From Guillardia theta CCMP2712 (taxonomy: Eukaryota > Cryptophyceae > Pyrenomonadales > Geminigeraceae), in contig NW_005434620.1 of assembly GCF_000315625.1 (NCBI RefSeq), forward strand, positions 316,883-366,882: a stretch of 50,000 nt of DNA. Reading direction: 5' to 3'. Both the position numbers and the translations under genes were made by a program. The notes beneath the pieces were generated by a model. It saw nothing but the letters and a program-made list of their open reading frames with translations. It had not been told where the DNA came from and did not search any database. Shown here one piece after another: positions 40,235 to 50,000 of the stretch (positions are counted from its first letter, which is position 1; the number at the start of each line of letters is the position of its first letter).

Positions 40235-42066
40235 ATGCGGGGCAAGTTTGTGGCGGTGCTGCTTGTCGGGATGGTGATGAGCGAGCCGAGGAGGGTAATA
40301 CTGAGGAGGTATGAGGAGAGCCTTCAGATCTCAGGCTCGGCGTTAAGTCTCGTAGGAGGAGTCGAAACTCTGCTGTTGGACGAAGGGGAGAAGTTTGATG
40401 TGGAATACGTGAATCAACTCCACGAGAACACTATTGTGCATGCTCATGGCTTGAATCCAGCTTCATACAAGACAGGTCAGGACGGCTTTCCACTTGTAGA
40501 GGACTGGCTGATACCAGCTGATCGTGCAAAGCATGTAGTTTTCGACATCAATCAAACTGGTACCTTTTTCATGCATTCGCACTACGGAATGCAGCACGCC
40601 AAAGGCCTTGCCCTCCCGATCATCATCAGGGAAAGGAATTTCCCCTCCTCGTTGGGTATTGTACATGGCCATTTGAATGATGCTGAGGATTTCATCTTAA
40701 TGTTGGAGGACTGGTGTCCTTACACGATGATGAGAACGTCGGACGAAAAGTGCTCTCTGAATTCGCCAGATTCCGCACTCGCACAAATGAAGCTTATGTG
40801 GACAAGCGTTCCGAAGCTCATTCAAGCTTCTTTTCAGACATGTGAGGCTCCAGTTGATGAGTCGCATGTGAAGTACGAGAGACACACGATCAACAGGAAG
40901 CAGGAGTTCCAAACAGAAATGTCAACTGCCGAGACCTATGCAAGGTTGCGTCTGATAAATGGAGGATCAATGACCAATTATCGAATTCATTGTCCAAAAG
41001 GGTCGAAGATCGTTCAAGTGGATGGAAACTGGGTTGTTCCATACAGTTGCGACAAGCTCTGGATCTCCGTAGGTCAAAGATATGACTTGCTAGTCCAAAA
41101 GTCCACAGAAATTACCCTCCTTGCTATTGCAGAATCCTTCAATCGCGTTCCAAACATGAACGACGTAGCTATATTTCGAGCTCTCTTTGCAAATTCGACG
41201 TCTCCTCGCACGTCTCTTCCACTTGCTCTGAATGCGACTGGTCGTGCTGACGATGAACTCGACTTCCGTCTTCGCCGCGTGCAGGAAGCTCCCATGGACT
41301 ACTCGGGCGCAGAGAACATTTCCATTCGGCTAAGTGGGAAGCATGGCTACATGTCAATCAATGGCTCCAGCCTCATACCTCCAGGACCTTCCGATCCAGA
41401 TTTTACGTGCGTTGGAGAACCGCGAATCTTCAGGCTTCAAAGGGGAAAGAAGTATTGTTTCACACTTGTCAACTCGAATGGTGATTCGCATTCCTTTCAC
41501 ATGCATGGACATGACTTTGTGACACTTGAGACAAGTGACGGTGAGATTCCTTACATGCACGGCCTAAATTCCCCAGTTTTTCGTGACACGGTGCTTGTTC
41601 CTGGGGGAAATTGTGCTCGGAGAAAGATCTGCTTTGAAGCAAGCAATCCTGGAGGTGGAGTTTGGCCATTTCATTGTCACATGTCCTTTCATTTGTCAGC
41701 TGGAATGCTGCTTTTGCTGGCGTATGAAGACAGTGTAAAAAGTGACACGAACCTCATCGATGTGTGTAATCACAAATCGATTCAGTTTTGGAACAAAGCG
41801 AAGCCATATTTTGCCGGTGGGTTACTTGCCATGATTTTCTTGTTCAGTGTCTACCTTGCATTCCAAAGGAAAGGTGAGAGGGAAACCTTGTATGTAGGAT
41901 TGAACGAGGGTGGCAGAATAGCAAAAGGTCAGTTTCGTCTGTACTACTTTCCCCTCCTCAACGTTTATTGTTCTGTGCGTTTGCAGGAAGGAAGAATTCA
42001 AGGCATCGAAAACCGAACAAGCCTCACGGTATATACAGCTTCAAGATGTCTCTTGCCCTTCGTTGA
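40235..42066 (+). CDS. Membrane-anchored multicopper oxidase (laccase/ferroxidase-like)
   Basis: Multicopper oxidases couple oxidation of phenols or metals to reduction of O2. I place the start at 40235, which gives a clean signal peptide (MRGKFVAVLLVGMVMSEP); an ATG at 40136 only adds a Gly/Trp-rich run. The copper sites are TIVHAHG (usually HWHG), GTFFMHSHYGMQHAKGLALP, SHSFHMHGHDFVTLE and the type-1 block VWPFHCHMSFHLSAGML, so all expected His and Cys ligands are present. A transmembrane segment follows near the C-terminus (GGLLAMIFLFSVYLAF), then a basic tail. A likely intron starts after IAKG (AAAAG|GTCAG, about 41930), giving a stop at 42066; unspliced, the frame ends at 42139. Nearly intronless. 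Extracellular or vesicular orientation is inferred from signal plus anchor. Confidence 0.88.
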
Positions 42067-42582
42067 CTTGATGCCGAGCAGAAGTTTTCACTGGTCAGAA
42101 GAGCAACCAGTCACAGAAGTCAAGGGAGGAGCGAGATGAACTGATAACAGGCCATCTGCCTGGGTTGCGCTCAATGGTTTGATTGAGCATTGTTTTTCGA
42201 GACAAATTTTGTTGCCGATCATTTCAGCAAGTGATGCGAAGTGGTCTCTCGATTTCTAGCTTCTTTGCAACTGTATATAATTCTTTTGGCTGCTCACTGT
42301 CAGCGAGCTACAGGATCGGATGCCAGGCTCGAGTAGCAGCCAGTTGATGTTGGATAGTAATCACAGTGATTGTCAGTGAACAATGAGTGCAATGTGGTTT
42401 GATGTTGAACGAGTACTGGGATTTTTGTTGTAAAAAGGAACGGTGCTCATTACACGGACAGAGCCCCTTCGACCCGCACGTTTCCTTTACTCCTACATCG
42501 TTATCCTACACTACTGTACTCCGTCATCCCTCGTCTTGCCCATGCAGTGCACCCTCCCCCCCCTCCCCTCCCCAGGTGCTCC
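42067..42582. other. Spacer between convergent genes
   Basis: 3' flank of the multicopper oxidase and of RWP-RK copy A. From about 42475 the sequence is part of the duplicated flank shared with copy B (the motif TCGTTATCCTACACT is mirrored at about 44200). Confidence 0.5.
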
Positions 42583-43019
42583 TCACGACAGCCCCGCGTC
42601 CCCGCTGGCCGACATGTACCACGCGATCCACTCCGGCTCTAGCCCCGACCCCTCCTCCTCTCCCTCTCCGCCTTCTCCGCCCGCGACCCGCTCCGTCCTC
42701 GGCTTGTGCTGGGTGCGCCGGCGCCAGCTCCGGGACGCCTTGCGCTCGTACGGCCAGCGGGCGATGCCCAGGCGTCGGCGGGCGGTCTTGAACGCCGTCA
42801 GAGATAGCCCCTGCAGACAAGTAAGCGAGCTGCCGCCTCGCTCGGGACACACAGGAGGGGAGGGGGGAATACCAGGGAGGCGGCGGCCTGGGTCTGAGGG
42901 AGGTGGAAGAGGGCTTGAACGACGGAGGGCTTGAGGTTGACGCCTCGGCTGCCCTTGTAGACGATGAGGGCTCCGTTGAGAGCTTTTCTTCGCGGGTAGA
43001 CGCAGACGTGGGAGGTCAT
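42583..43019 (-). CDS. Short RWP-RK domain protein, copy A
   Basis: Two exons (43019-42873, 42810-42583) with a 62-nt intron; 124 residues. RWP-RK proteins are plant, algal and protist transcription regulators of nitrogen response and gamete or sex programmes. The core reads ALFHLPQTQAAASL, then after the intron GLSLTAFKTARRRLGIARWP followed by YERK. This matches the family's L-x-x-x-F-x-[LM]-P...A-A-x-x-L-x-[VL]-x-x-T-x-[FL]-K...R-x-x-G-I-x-R-W-P-[YF] pattern. A basic tail and an acidic Glu run (GEGEEEGSG) follow. The start is MTSHVCVYPRRKALNGA. Its inverted partner is copy B. No other domain is present, so the protein is little more than the DNA-binding module. Confidence 0.85.
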
Positions 43020-43763
43020 GGCAGGAGGAGGAGGAGGAGGAGGGTAGGGAAGTTGCTGTGTTGTTGACCGAGGAAGCCACTACCGAACTTGTACCGACTT
43101 TTCCCCAAGATCTATCAACCCACCCCCTCGAACGCCTAAAAAGGAAGGGTTCGAAGAAATACGTCCCTGCGCGGTCAGAACTGTCGTGACTCGCGAAAAG
43201 AGTGACTGGAACGACCCGAGTTGCGTTGGACGCGGTGACGTTTAAATCCCCTGAATGGTCTCGAGCTAGTGGCCCAGACACTTCACGCCTACAATAAAAG
43301 AGGCATGGCAGGCGGTACTGGCTTCATGGTTGACCGAAGATATATTTCCTCTGTGGCACCGGCGGGGTCATCAAAACATCACCGCGAGCATCTCTGTCCC
43401 TTTCCGTGCGGACAACGAGTAGGACCCCCACCTCACCCCCTCAGGCTCTCGAACGGAAAAAAAAGTTTATCAAGAAGTTACTCCAAACCATGTCACCCCA
43501 GTCGCATATCCTGATGACCCCCAGCTCCCTGTCTCCGCGTTGATGAGGGGTTGTTTGATCCATGGGAAGAGAGATACCCCCGAGAGAAGAAGAAGATTCC
43601 TCGGTCAACAAACAACAGCAAATCCTCTGCTCTCCTCCTCATCCTCCCGGGTGGGGATGGGGTGGGTTATTGATTGAGGAAGTAGGTGGGGTAGTGGGAG
43701 CTTCCTCATCGGTCAACAACCAAGCAACTTCCGTACTGCCCTCCTCCTCCTCCTCCTCCTGCC

Positions 43764-44164
43764 ATGACCTCCCACGTCCGCGTCTACCCGCGAAGAAAAG
43801 CTCTCAACGGAGCCCTCATCGTCTACAAGGGCAGCCTCTTCCACCTCCCTCAGACCCAGGCCGCCGCCTCCCTGGTATTCCCCCCTCCCCTCCTGTGTGT
43901 CCCGAGCGAGGCGGCAGCTCGCTTACTTGTCTGCAGGGGCTGTCTCTGACGGCGTTCAAGACCGCCCGCCGACGCCTGGGCATCGCCCGCTGGCCGTACG
44001 AGCGCAAGGCGTCCCGGAGCCGGCGCCGGCGCACCCAGCACAAGCCGAGGGCGGAGCGGGTCGCGGCCGGACAAGGCGGAGAGGGAGAGGAGGAGGGGTC
44101 GGGGCTAGAGCCGGAGTGGATCGCGTGGTACATGTCGGCCAGTGGGGACGCGGGGCTGTCGTGA
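43764..44164 (+). CDS. Short RWP-RK domain protein, copy B (12-codon deletion)
   Basis: Exons 43764-43874 and 43937-44164, with a 62-nt intron in the same position and almost the same sequence as in copies A and C; 112 residues. Relative to them it lacks twelve codons (segment RGVNLKPSVVQA) just before the LFHLPQTQ helix, exactly in frame. The RWP-RK core (GLSLTAFKTARRRLGIARWP, YERK) and the acidic tail are intact. The missing segment forms the start of the first helix in the other copies, so DNA binding may be changed, but the open frame suggests it is not a dead copy. Confidence 0.82.
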
Positions 44165-44422
44165 GGAGCACCTGGGGGGGGGGGCACTGCACAGAAGTGT
44201 AGGATAACGAGGTTGGCGTCTGTACAAAACCTGAATGCAAGAACAGGGTGGTTCGAAACAAGGCATGATTTGTTCGTATAACCTCTCGAAGAAATTGTTC
44301 GTGGTGTATCACTGATGCCAACCCAACTTCAACCACGGCGCGCGTTCGAGGTGTTGACACATATGGAAATAAAAGTCATCCCACAGACCCTTCCAACACT
44401 GAGTTTATCTTCCATCCAGCCC
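44165..44422. other. Spacer after copy B
   Basis: Begins with a G-run and the duplicated 3' flank of the RWP-RK copies; the rest is unique, without a supported exon. Confidence 0.5.
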
Positions 44423-45709
44423 TTACACTGATCGCACCAACGGACGGACCAGCGGTGGTTCTGGCGGCACAGTATGTCGCGCTTCCTTTACGAATACTGT
44501 GTGATCCTGTTTCATCATTTCAGACTGAGTCACGGTTCTCCATTCACCTTTCACCTCTGAAGTATGATCCGCTACATAGATCAACCAATAAATCTCTGCA
44601 TCTTCAGTAATCACATACTTCTCCGTGAGGCAACACAGATACTGACCTAAAGCCAAGAACGGGCATATTTCCGGTTTGGTAGGATTGCAATACACATGTC
44701 TTGGATCTCCAGCGCGATGACCTGACTGATCGTTCTTCTAATGAATGATGTAAAATCTCAGAGAGTCTTCAGAAAAGTCCATATGGTTGTACATCAAAGA
44801 AGCTGTGTTACTGGAGCGACTCATTAGATTCCAGCCAAGAATCATGAACGTTCGACCCCAAATGAACTCTCGGTCTAGCTTGGTCAACATGACCCTGCCC
44901 AATATCTGGTAGATACAAAAAGGCAGAGGTCCTTTCCTTGGTCAACTTTGCACTCCTGCCCCTAGCATTCTGCTTGTTGCATTTTCGTTTCAACCCGACA
45001 TAATGTCCAGTCAAAGCAAGCTGGAATTGGGATAAACGTTCCACTGGCATGTCATAGCAATGTAAAATGTACATAAGTGCGGATCTGCAAGAACTGCATG
45101 TTTGAAAAGAAAGATCAGGTTTGACTCTCAGGCAGTGTGCTATCCAGAGCATGAAATGCCGCTTCTGAGCCAAGATATCTCTCAAATATTCTTGAGTAGG
45201 TAGTCCGTCTGTAATCTTGGTAATAACGTGGTCGGGCTATGTCCGCCTTCATGTCTGCAGTTATCAGGCCCATTTCATCGTCATTTGCAAATAAAAATTG
45301 AATGAATCGAACCATGTGACCTCGACACATGACACGGCTGCTTTCAGCGAGAGTGTTATTCAAAACAGCTGCTATATCGCGTTCCAGTTCTTCGGTATCT
45401 TCCATTCTTAACAGTTCAGCTGTAGCACTTGCCGTCTGCCGACGCCGTATAGTATGGGTAGGTTGTGATCTTGGTCGCCGGTAATCGCGTTTGATCCCAT
45501 TGGAATCAGTTGCGAGCAAGAGGGCTCTTGCTCGCATGTATTGGGTTTATCTGGACTCCCGCAATATTACATGAAAATAGCGTCGTCATTTCCCGCATTG
45601 TCCGTACAGGGCGTGTAGAGATATGTTCTTGGTTGATTTTACATTGTAATATTTGCTGAAACAAGCATGATGGGGCTTGAGGTCCCTGACTCCGTGTCGG
45701 TTTACTCAA
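44423..45709 (-). pseudogene. Decayed Crypton-like tyrosine-recombinase element
   Basis: Three minus-strand segments follow one another in the order expected for one protein but in different frames. First (45537-45115): VMCRGHMVRFIQFLFANDDE and YYQDYRRTTYSRIFERY. Second (to 44808): ERLSQFQLALTGHYVGLKRK and KLTKERTSAFLYL. Third (44695-44423): YCNPTKPEICPFLALGQYL. The phrase NP-x-x-P-x-ICP-x-LALG-x-YL and the preceding L-x-G-x-x-x-GLKR are features I associate with Crypton/DIRS-type recombinase ORFs common in protists and oomycetes. I do not see the complete catalytic R-H-R-Y set, and introns could explain one of the frame changes, so intact status is unlikely but not excluded. Confidence 0.5.
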
Positions 45710-46045
45710 AGTAAGTAACTCACTTACCCTCTCCGGATCACCCTACCCTGCACCCTACCGGACGCAGAAAGGTCTCGGGTTGATGACTCCACCTGGCACC
45801 TATAAGGCCTTTAAGGGCTGATGTCCGAGATTACCTGGAGTCGCAGATGCCCCTCTGCCCTTCCGAGCGGACAACACAGAGTCGGTACCCCACCCTACTC
45901 CCTTTGCCTGTTTTTTCTGACCCCGTGGCCCAGTCGCATCTGCTCAGTACCGGTCATTGTGGAGTTCCACCAAGGGACGGGTGGCTGGAGGCCTCGGTGG
46001 GACGGTAGGTGGGGTAGTGGGGGCTTTCTCGGTCCTCCTCCTGCC

Positions 46046-46485
46046 ATGACCTCCCACGTCCGCGTCTACCCGCGAAGAAAAGCTCTCAATGGAGCCCTCC
46101 TCGTCTACAAGGGCAGCCGAGGCGTCAACCTCAAGCCCTCCGTCGTCCAAGCCCTCTTCCACCTCCCTCAGACCCAGGCCGCCGCCTCCCTGGTATTCCC
46201 CCCTCCCCTCCTGTGTGTCCCGAGCGAGGCGGCAGCTCGCTTACTTGCCTGCAGGGGCTGTCTCTGACGGCGTTCAAGACCGCCCGCCGACGCCTGGGCA
46301 TCGCCCGCTGGCCGTACGAGCGCAAGGCGTCCCGGAGCCGGCGCCGGCGCACCCAGCACAAGCCGAGGGCGGAGCGGGTCGCGGCTGGACAAGGCGGAGA
46401 GGGAGAGGAGGAGGGGTCGGGGCTAGAGCCGGAGTGGATCGCGTGGTACATGTCGGCCAGTGGGGACGCGGGGCTGAGTACATAG
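46046..46485 (+). CDS. Short RWP-RK domain protein, copy C
   Basis: Exons 46046-46192 and 46255-46485 with the same 62-nt intron; 125 residues. It is full length at the first helix (RGVNLKPSVVQALFHLPQTQ), has the RWP-RK core GLSLTAFKTARRRLGIARWP, and ends GDAGLST. The duplication breaks off inside the last codons: copies A and B end with TCG TGA, while copy C runs on into AGT ACA TAG of unrelated sequence. Its upstream flank shares GTAGGTGGGGTAGTGGG with copy B only. It lies in the same orientation as B and about 2.3 kb away, on the other side of the recombinase remnant. Confidence 0.85.
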
Positions 46486-46869
46486 ACACTTTCATGTGCC
46501 AGTCACGGCAGAGTTAATGTAGATAAGATATGATCAGTTCCAGCGAAGCAATTCCAACAAAGAGATCGAGTAGATATCTCAAAGTGCTTTAGATAGCACG
46601 CATGGGAGCTTAAGAATGACCAAGTGGAAAGCTTAGAAGTGAGATTAAACTTTATGTTCACAAGAAGACGAAGACAGCGCATGCTGCTTTCCCCCAAAAA
46701 GGATTTCGTCGGTTGACCCAGTTAAACTGCTCTTCCGAGTTCGCACCTCGGACTTGGGACACAGACTGAGACTGAGAGAGGAGCGAAAGAGGGAGAGGAG
46801 GGAGAGGGAGAGGAGGAAGAGGAAATCTCCGAGGGAGAGGAAATCTCTGGGAGAGGAAATCTCCAGGCT
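46486..46869. other. Spacer with purine-rich end
   Basis: No supported exon. From about 46770 it turns into GAGGGAGAGGAGG and three GAGAGGAAATCTC units that lead into the minisatellite. Confidence 0.5.
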
Positions 46870-47221
46870 CAGAGAATAGGAGGGGGAGAGAGAGGTACTC
46901 GGAAAGAGAGTCAGTCACCAAGGAGAGTAGGAGGGAGAGAGAGAGGTACTCGGAAAGAGTCAGTCACCTTGGAGAGTAGGAGGGAGAGAGAGAGGTACTC
47001 GGAAAGAGTCAGACACCTTGGAGAGTAGGAGGGAGAGAGAGAGGTACTCGGAAAGAGTCAGACACCTTGGAGAGTAGGAGGGAGAGAGAGAGGTACTCGG
47101 AAAGAGTCAGACACCTTGGAGAGTAGGAGGGAGAGAGAGAGGTACTCGGAAAGAGTCCGATCAGTCACCTTGGAGAGTAGGAGGGAGAGAGAGAGGTACT
47201 CGGAAAGAGAGTCAGTCACCT
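46870..47221. repeat. 49-bp minisatellite, about 7 copies
   Basis: Unit about 49 bp: GAGAGTAGGAGGGAGAGAGA, then GAGGTACTCGGAAAGAGTCA, then GTCACCTTG. Copies differ by AGTCAGTCAC versus AGTCAGACAC and by small insertions in the first and last copies. The units touch directly, so it is a tandem minisatellite and not a spaced array. Confidence 0.95.
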
Positions 47222-47417
47222 TCAACTGCGCGGTCCGATCCTCAGCAGCCTGTTCTCAGTTCGTCATCCCCGATGTTAAGTTAATATATCAGTCAAACGA
47301 GGGGACAGCAAAAGTCAATAAGTAGAGTATGTAGGTTGGTACTTTGATGAGTAAAAATGATTGTACTGAAGATCATGGGGCCGGCACGTCCGCATGCATG
47401 GAGGCGGTGTGAAGGAG

Positions 47418-47515
47418 AAGAGGAGGAGCAGGAGGAGCAGGAGGAGCAGGAGGAGCAGGAGGAGCAGGAGGAGCAGGAGGAGCACGAGAAGAAGGAGGAG
47501 CAGGAGGAGCAGTAG
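47418..47515. repeat. AGGAGGAGC 9-bp purine array
   Basis: About ten copies of AGGAGGAGC with one variant (CACGAGAAG). On the minus strand it reads as poly-Leu, which is an artefact. Confidence 0.93.
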
Positions 47516-47994
47516 GTTATGAGAAGTTTGAAGGTAGGAAAGCGGGATAGGAAGGTGAATGGGGAAGAAGGAAGGGCTAAATGGGATCAGTAGAGGAGGG
47601 GACAATGATAGGAAGGAAGATGCATGGTGATTCAAGAAAAGGGAAGAGTAGGAGAACACGACAAGAAGCACGAAAGGACTGGACGAGGTTATGCATTTAC
47701 GTCGCAGAGTGAGTGGGGACGGATGCGGATATGAAACGGAGCGGAAGGAATCAGATTCTCAGCGCAAAGATCATCGTAGACATTCCCTTAGAGCTGGGCC
47801 GACACGTGCTCTTGTCTAAGACGACATGTTCGCAGGGGTGATGATACTAGCGTGATTTGAAGAAGAAGCTTGCTATTGTCATTTTCAGCCCGTCGCTCTC
47901 AGGCTGGGCCTGCAAATGGGATCAGGCGCCTGAGTCGAGGCTCCTGACTGTTGAGAGCCAACCCTGAGGCCACTGATCTGACAACACCAAGGCG
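47516..47994. other. Intergenic region upstream of the right-edge gene
   Basis: No exon supported. It should contain the promoter and leader of the gene starting at 47995. Confidence 0.5.
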
Positions 47995-50000
47995 ATGACA
48001 AGGCTGTCGAGAGCGCTTGCTCTGTGCATGATGGCGCAGTTCATGTCTTTGTCTTGTGCGATGCCTCGAGCTCCGTTGAGGAAGGGTGGGGCTGGACGAG
48101 TGATGACGGCAGGGAGCGCGAGGAAGTACTGTTTTGAGCATCATCCTCTGTCTTCGCTGCCTGCCCGCCTCCGGGGTGGCTCGCCAAGATGGGAACCTCC
48201 TCCGTCGTACTCGCAGGTCCTGCACTCATCAAGGAAGGACTCAGCATGGAACGACCTGCTGGTGAGGTGGCTGGAGGGGTTGGGGTTGCGGTTGACAAGC
48301 TGGTTCAAAGACTGCACTTGGTGCCTTCACGCGGCTGGTTTTCCGAATCTGGTGGTTTGCTGTGCGCACGTGCATGAGGGGCCTTGTCAGGTGTTGTGAA
48401 TGTTTGTGGAGGCTCGTGGATCAGACTGAAGTGAAGCCTTCAGTTTCATGTTTGCACTGCTGAGATTGTTGGGGTACATGCTCTCGAGGCGTAAGAAGGG
48501 ATCACCTGGTAGCACGGGGAAGAGCGCGTTTCCTGACAAGCCGGAGTGGACGAACGCGAACGCGAATGAGGACTGGTATGAAACCGACCGGATGGCCAGG
48601 GGATCGTACCACACACCCAAGGTACTTCTGTCCTCTTCGAATCCTTGCTCCTCACAGTGTCTGACCTGCCAGGCAAACAAGTTCACAGGTTGGAACCCCT
48701 CATTCACTCCCGAGACCCGAAGGCCTGCGCTAGAGGCAAGCTCCAATTGACTTCGATCAGATGCGATCTGACGACTTGTAGACGCAGAGGAGAGAGGAGG
48801 AGGAGGAGGATGATCAAGGGCAGGCCTCGATGGAGGAATCCGAAGCCCCGCAAGTGATGGACGAGAGGGAAGAACAGTCAGAAGGCTTGTTGAGAGATCG
48901 CAACCATCACTTGGACTTCTCGGGAAAGATGAGGCATCAGCCGGCAAGTTTGACAAGGATGGACTTGTCCAGCCTCGAGATGGCGCTGAAGGGTCGTGAG
49001 AGCTTCACTCCCAGTCAAACGTTCTGGAAGACAGCGCAGCGCGACCACTTGCCGCAGGCAGACAACGAAAGGTGGCTGCTGTCGAGAACTTGTGTGGAGC
49101 AAGTGACTTGTAAAAGCCCCAGAGGAAAACATCGGGAAGAACCGAACGAGGTCGAAGGCTGCAAGAAGCTCGGGAGCGGGTGACGACATTCTTCGGAACG
49201 AGGAGTTTGGTGGTGACAGCCAGGCAGGTTGTGGTCATTCAGGACGAAACCCAAGACAGCCAACAGCTCCAATAAGGCTCTTCTCTTCGGAATGAAGGCC
49301 AAACAGAAGCTCAGGATCACGGGGCTTCGAACCTCCTCCAACTTGGGTACTGCGTGAGACGTTGAGGAGGTCGTGGCTGACCAGCCCGCCGCTGCAGGAG
49401 CGCAGAACTCAGAGGAAAGAGAGTACCAGGTGAAGTCCCTCCCTCCAACTCTTCTCCTGCTGATGTCATGGTCCAGGTCTGGTTGACAAGCGACGGGTTG
49501 TCATCGCAGGTAGCATGTGCAGCAGGCAGTGCGACAGACTTGCTGAGGCCTCTGCAGACTCGGTGGAACGAGGTAGGACGAGGACACACGAGGCTGCCAA
49601 GGGAGGCAGGAGCGTACGGCGAGCTCCCGCTGGGGGAGGAGGGGGTGGAGCTGGAGGCAGGGCAGACTTGCCTGTTCTTCCTCTGCTGCCCTTCCAGTGC
49701 GGGAGGGATCGCGTTTAGGTGAGAGTGAGGGGAGAGCATGGGTGCACCGGAGGGTATGGGGCAGGGAAAGGATGTGAACAGAGGGTACAGCAGTGAGAAA
49801 GAGAGAGGGGGGAGGGGACGGGACGGGAACGGAGGATGACGGTGGTGGGAAGTGGAGGAGGATTGAGGGGGGGGGTGAAGGAGCATGCAGGAGGGACGTC
49901 TACTCGCTACAGTTTGGCGAAACCTCCGACAAATCGAAACATCTCGATCTCCTTGCAGGATGCGGTACCGCGAAGAAAACTCTCCTCGTCTGCTGCAGCC
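47995..50000 (+). CDS. Uncharacterised protein with apparent signal peptide, 3' end outside window
   Basis: Start at 47995 with an apparent signal peptide (LSRALALCMMAQFMSLSCAM), followed by ARLRGGSPRWEPPPSYS. Later exons, read with GT-AG borders: LLRLLGYMLSRRKKGSPGS and WTNANANEDWYETDRMARGS (donor at about 48622), ANKFTGWNPSFTPETRRPAL, an acidic Glu/Asp exon from about 48790 (EESEAPQVMDEREEQSEGLL, then MALKGRESFTPSQTFWKTAQ), VTTFFGTRSLVV, LLFGMKAKQKLRITGLR, VWLTSDGLSSQVACAAGSAT and an exon with donor TTTAG|GTGAG at about 49719. The final exon RMRYREENSPR starts at about 49959 and is cut by the window end. The intron after PALE appears to use a GC donor (AG|GCAAGC). Some joins (48330-48450, 49090-49160, 49350-49390) are unsure. 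No family recognised. Confidence 0.6.

Larger units (their letters stand above)
42475..44220. repeat. Large inverted duplication carrying RWP-RK copies A and B
   Basis: Copy A with flanks (about 42475-43080, minus) and copy B with flanks (about 43700-44215, plus) are nearly identical in opposite orientation. The homology includes the intron, the upstream CCTCCTCCTCCTGCC run and TTGTTGACCGA/TCGGTCAACAA, and downstream GTGAGGAGCACCTGG and AGTGTAGGATAACGA. The ~620-bp centre (43081-43699) is largely unique. Copies A and C share a 36-bp coding segment that copy B lacks. Confidence 0.85.

Noticed and set aside
42443-42934. Plus-strand frame across RWP-RK copy A
   Set aside because: It is the reverse complement of a two-exon gene whose protein and intron are conserved in copies B and C.
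46870-47221. Possible CRISPR array
   Set aside because: Units are directly adjacent with no unique spacers, and the genome is clearly eukaryotic.
48387-48956. 189-codon minus-strand frame
   Set aside because: The plus strand here has coding-like exons with a good donor and acceptor (about 48622 and 48672) that join the flanking plus-strand exons in phase.

Overview
This window is nuclear DNA of an intron-rich unicellular eukaryote. About 15 multi-exon genes can be read out exon by exon through short GT-AG introns, mostly 40-150 nt and often pyrimidine-rich. There are no operons, Shine-Dalgarno sites, tRNAs or rRNAs that I can see. Small RWP-RK proteins, a four-domain calcium-type channel, a Hint (Hog) protein, a multicopper oxidase and a Crypton-like recombinase remnant together suggest an algal or other protist genome. 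A cryptophyte such as Guillardia would fit, but this is inference from content only.

Left part (1-13.9 kb): a minus-strand gene with a copine-like C2 domain followed by helical-repeat exons runs off the left edge. A two-letter pentanucleotide satellite (4.6-5.1 kb) follows. A BCS1-type AAA ATPase (minus; mitochondrial Rieske-protein translocase family) and a complete lipin / phosphatidate phosphatase (plus) are head to head over about 250 bp. Next come an uncharacterised acidic-tailed protein (minus) and an intronless SAM methyltransferase (plus), head to head over 77 bp.

Centre (14.7-24.5 kb): a single ~10-kb gene encodes a four-domain (4x6TM) voltage-gated cation channel of about 2,000 residues. 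Its selectivity positions read E/S/E/S. It carries one EF-hand-like module in the S2-S3 loop of domain I, a canonical EF-hand pair in the I-II linker, and the usual post-IVS6 EF-like region. Its introns hold many microsatellites.

Right-centre (24.6-32.6 kb): an RFWD3-type RING/coiled-coil/WD40 ubiquitin ligase, a secreted Hint-domain protein without a Hedgehog signalling domain, a leucine-rich-repeat protein of the AMN1/FBXL type, and an organelle-targeted rhodanese.

33-42 kb: a membrane-anchored, disordered/coiled-coil protein of unknown function, a small very basic protein, an XRCC3-type RAD51 paralogue (a second genome-maintenance gene beside RFWD3), and a membrane-anchored multicopper oxidase.

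42.5-46.5 kb: three near-identical short RWP-RK genes, two of them as an inverted pair, with a decayed tyrosine-recombinase (Crypton-like) element between the second and third. 46.9-47.5 kb holds a 49-bp minisatellite and a purine 9-mer array. A gene for a protein with an apparent signal peptide starts at 47,995 and leaves the window on the right.

All exon joins are my own manual predictions from splice signals, phase and protein continuity. Spans are given from start to stop codon and include introns.
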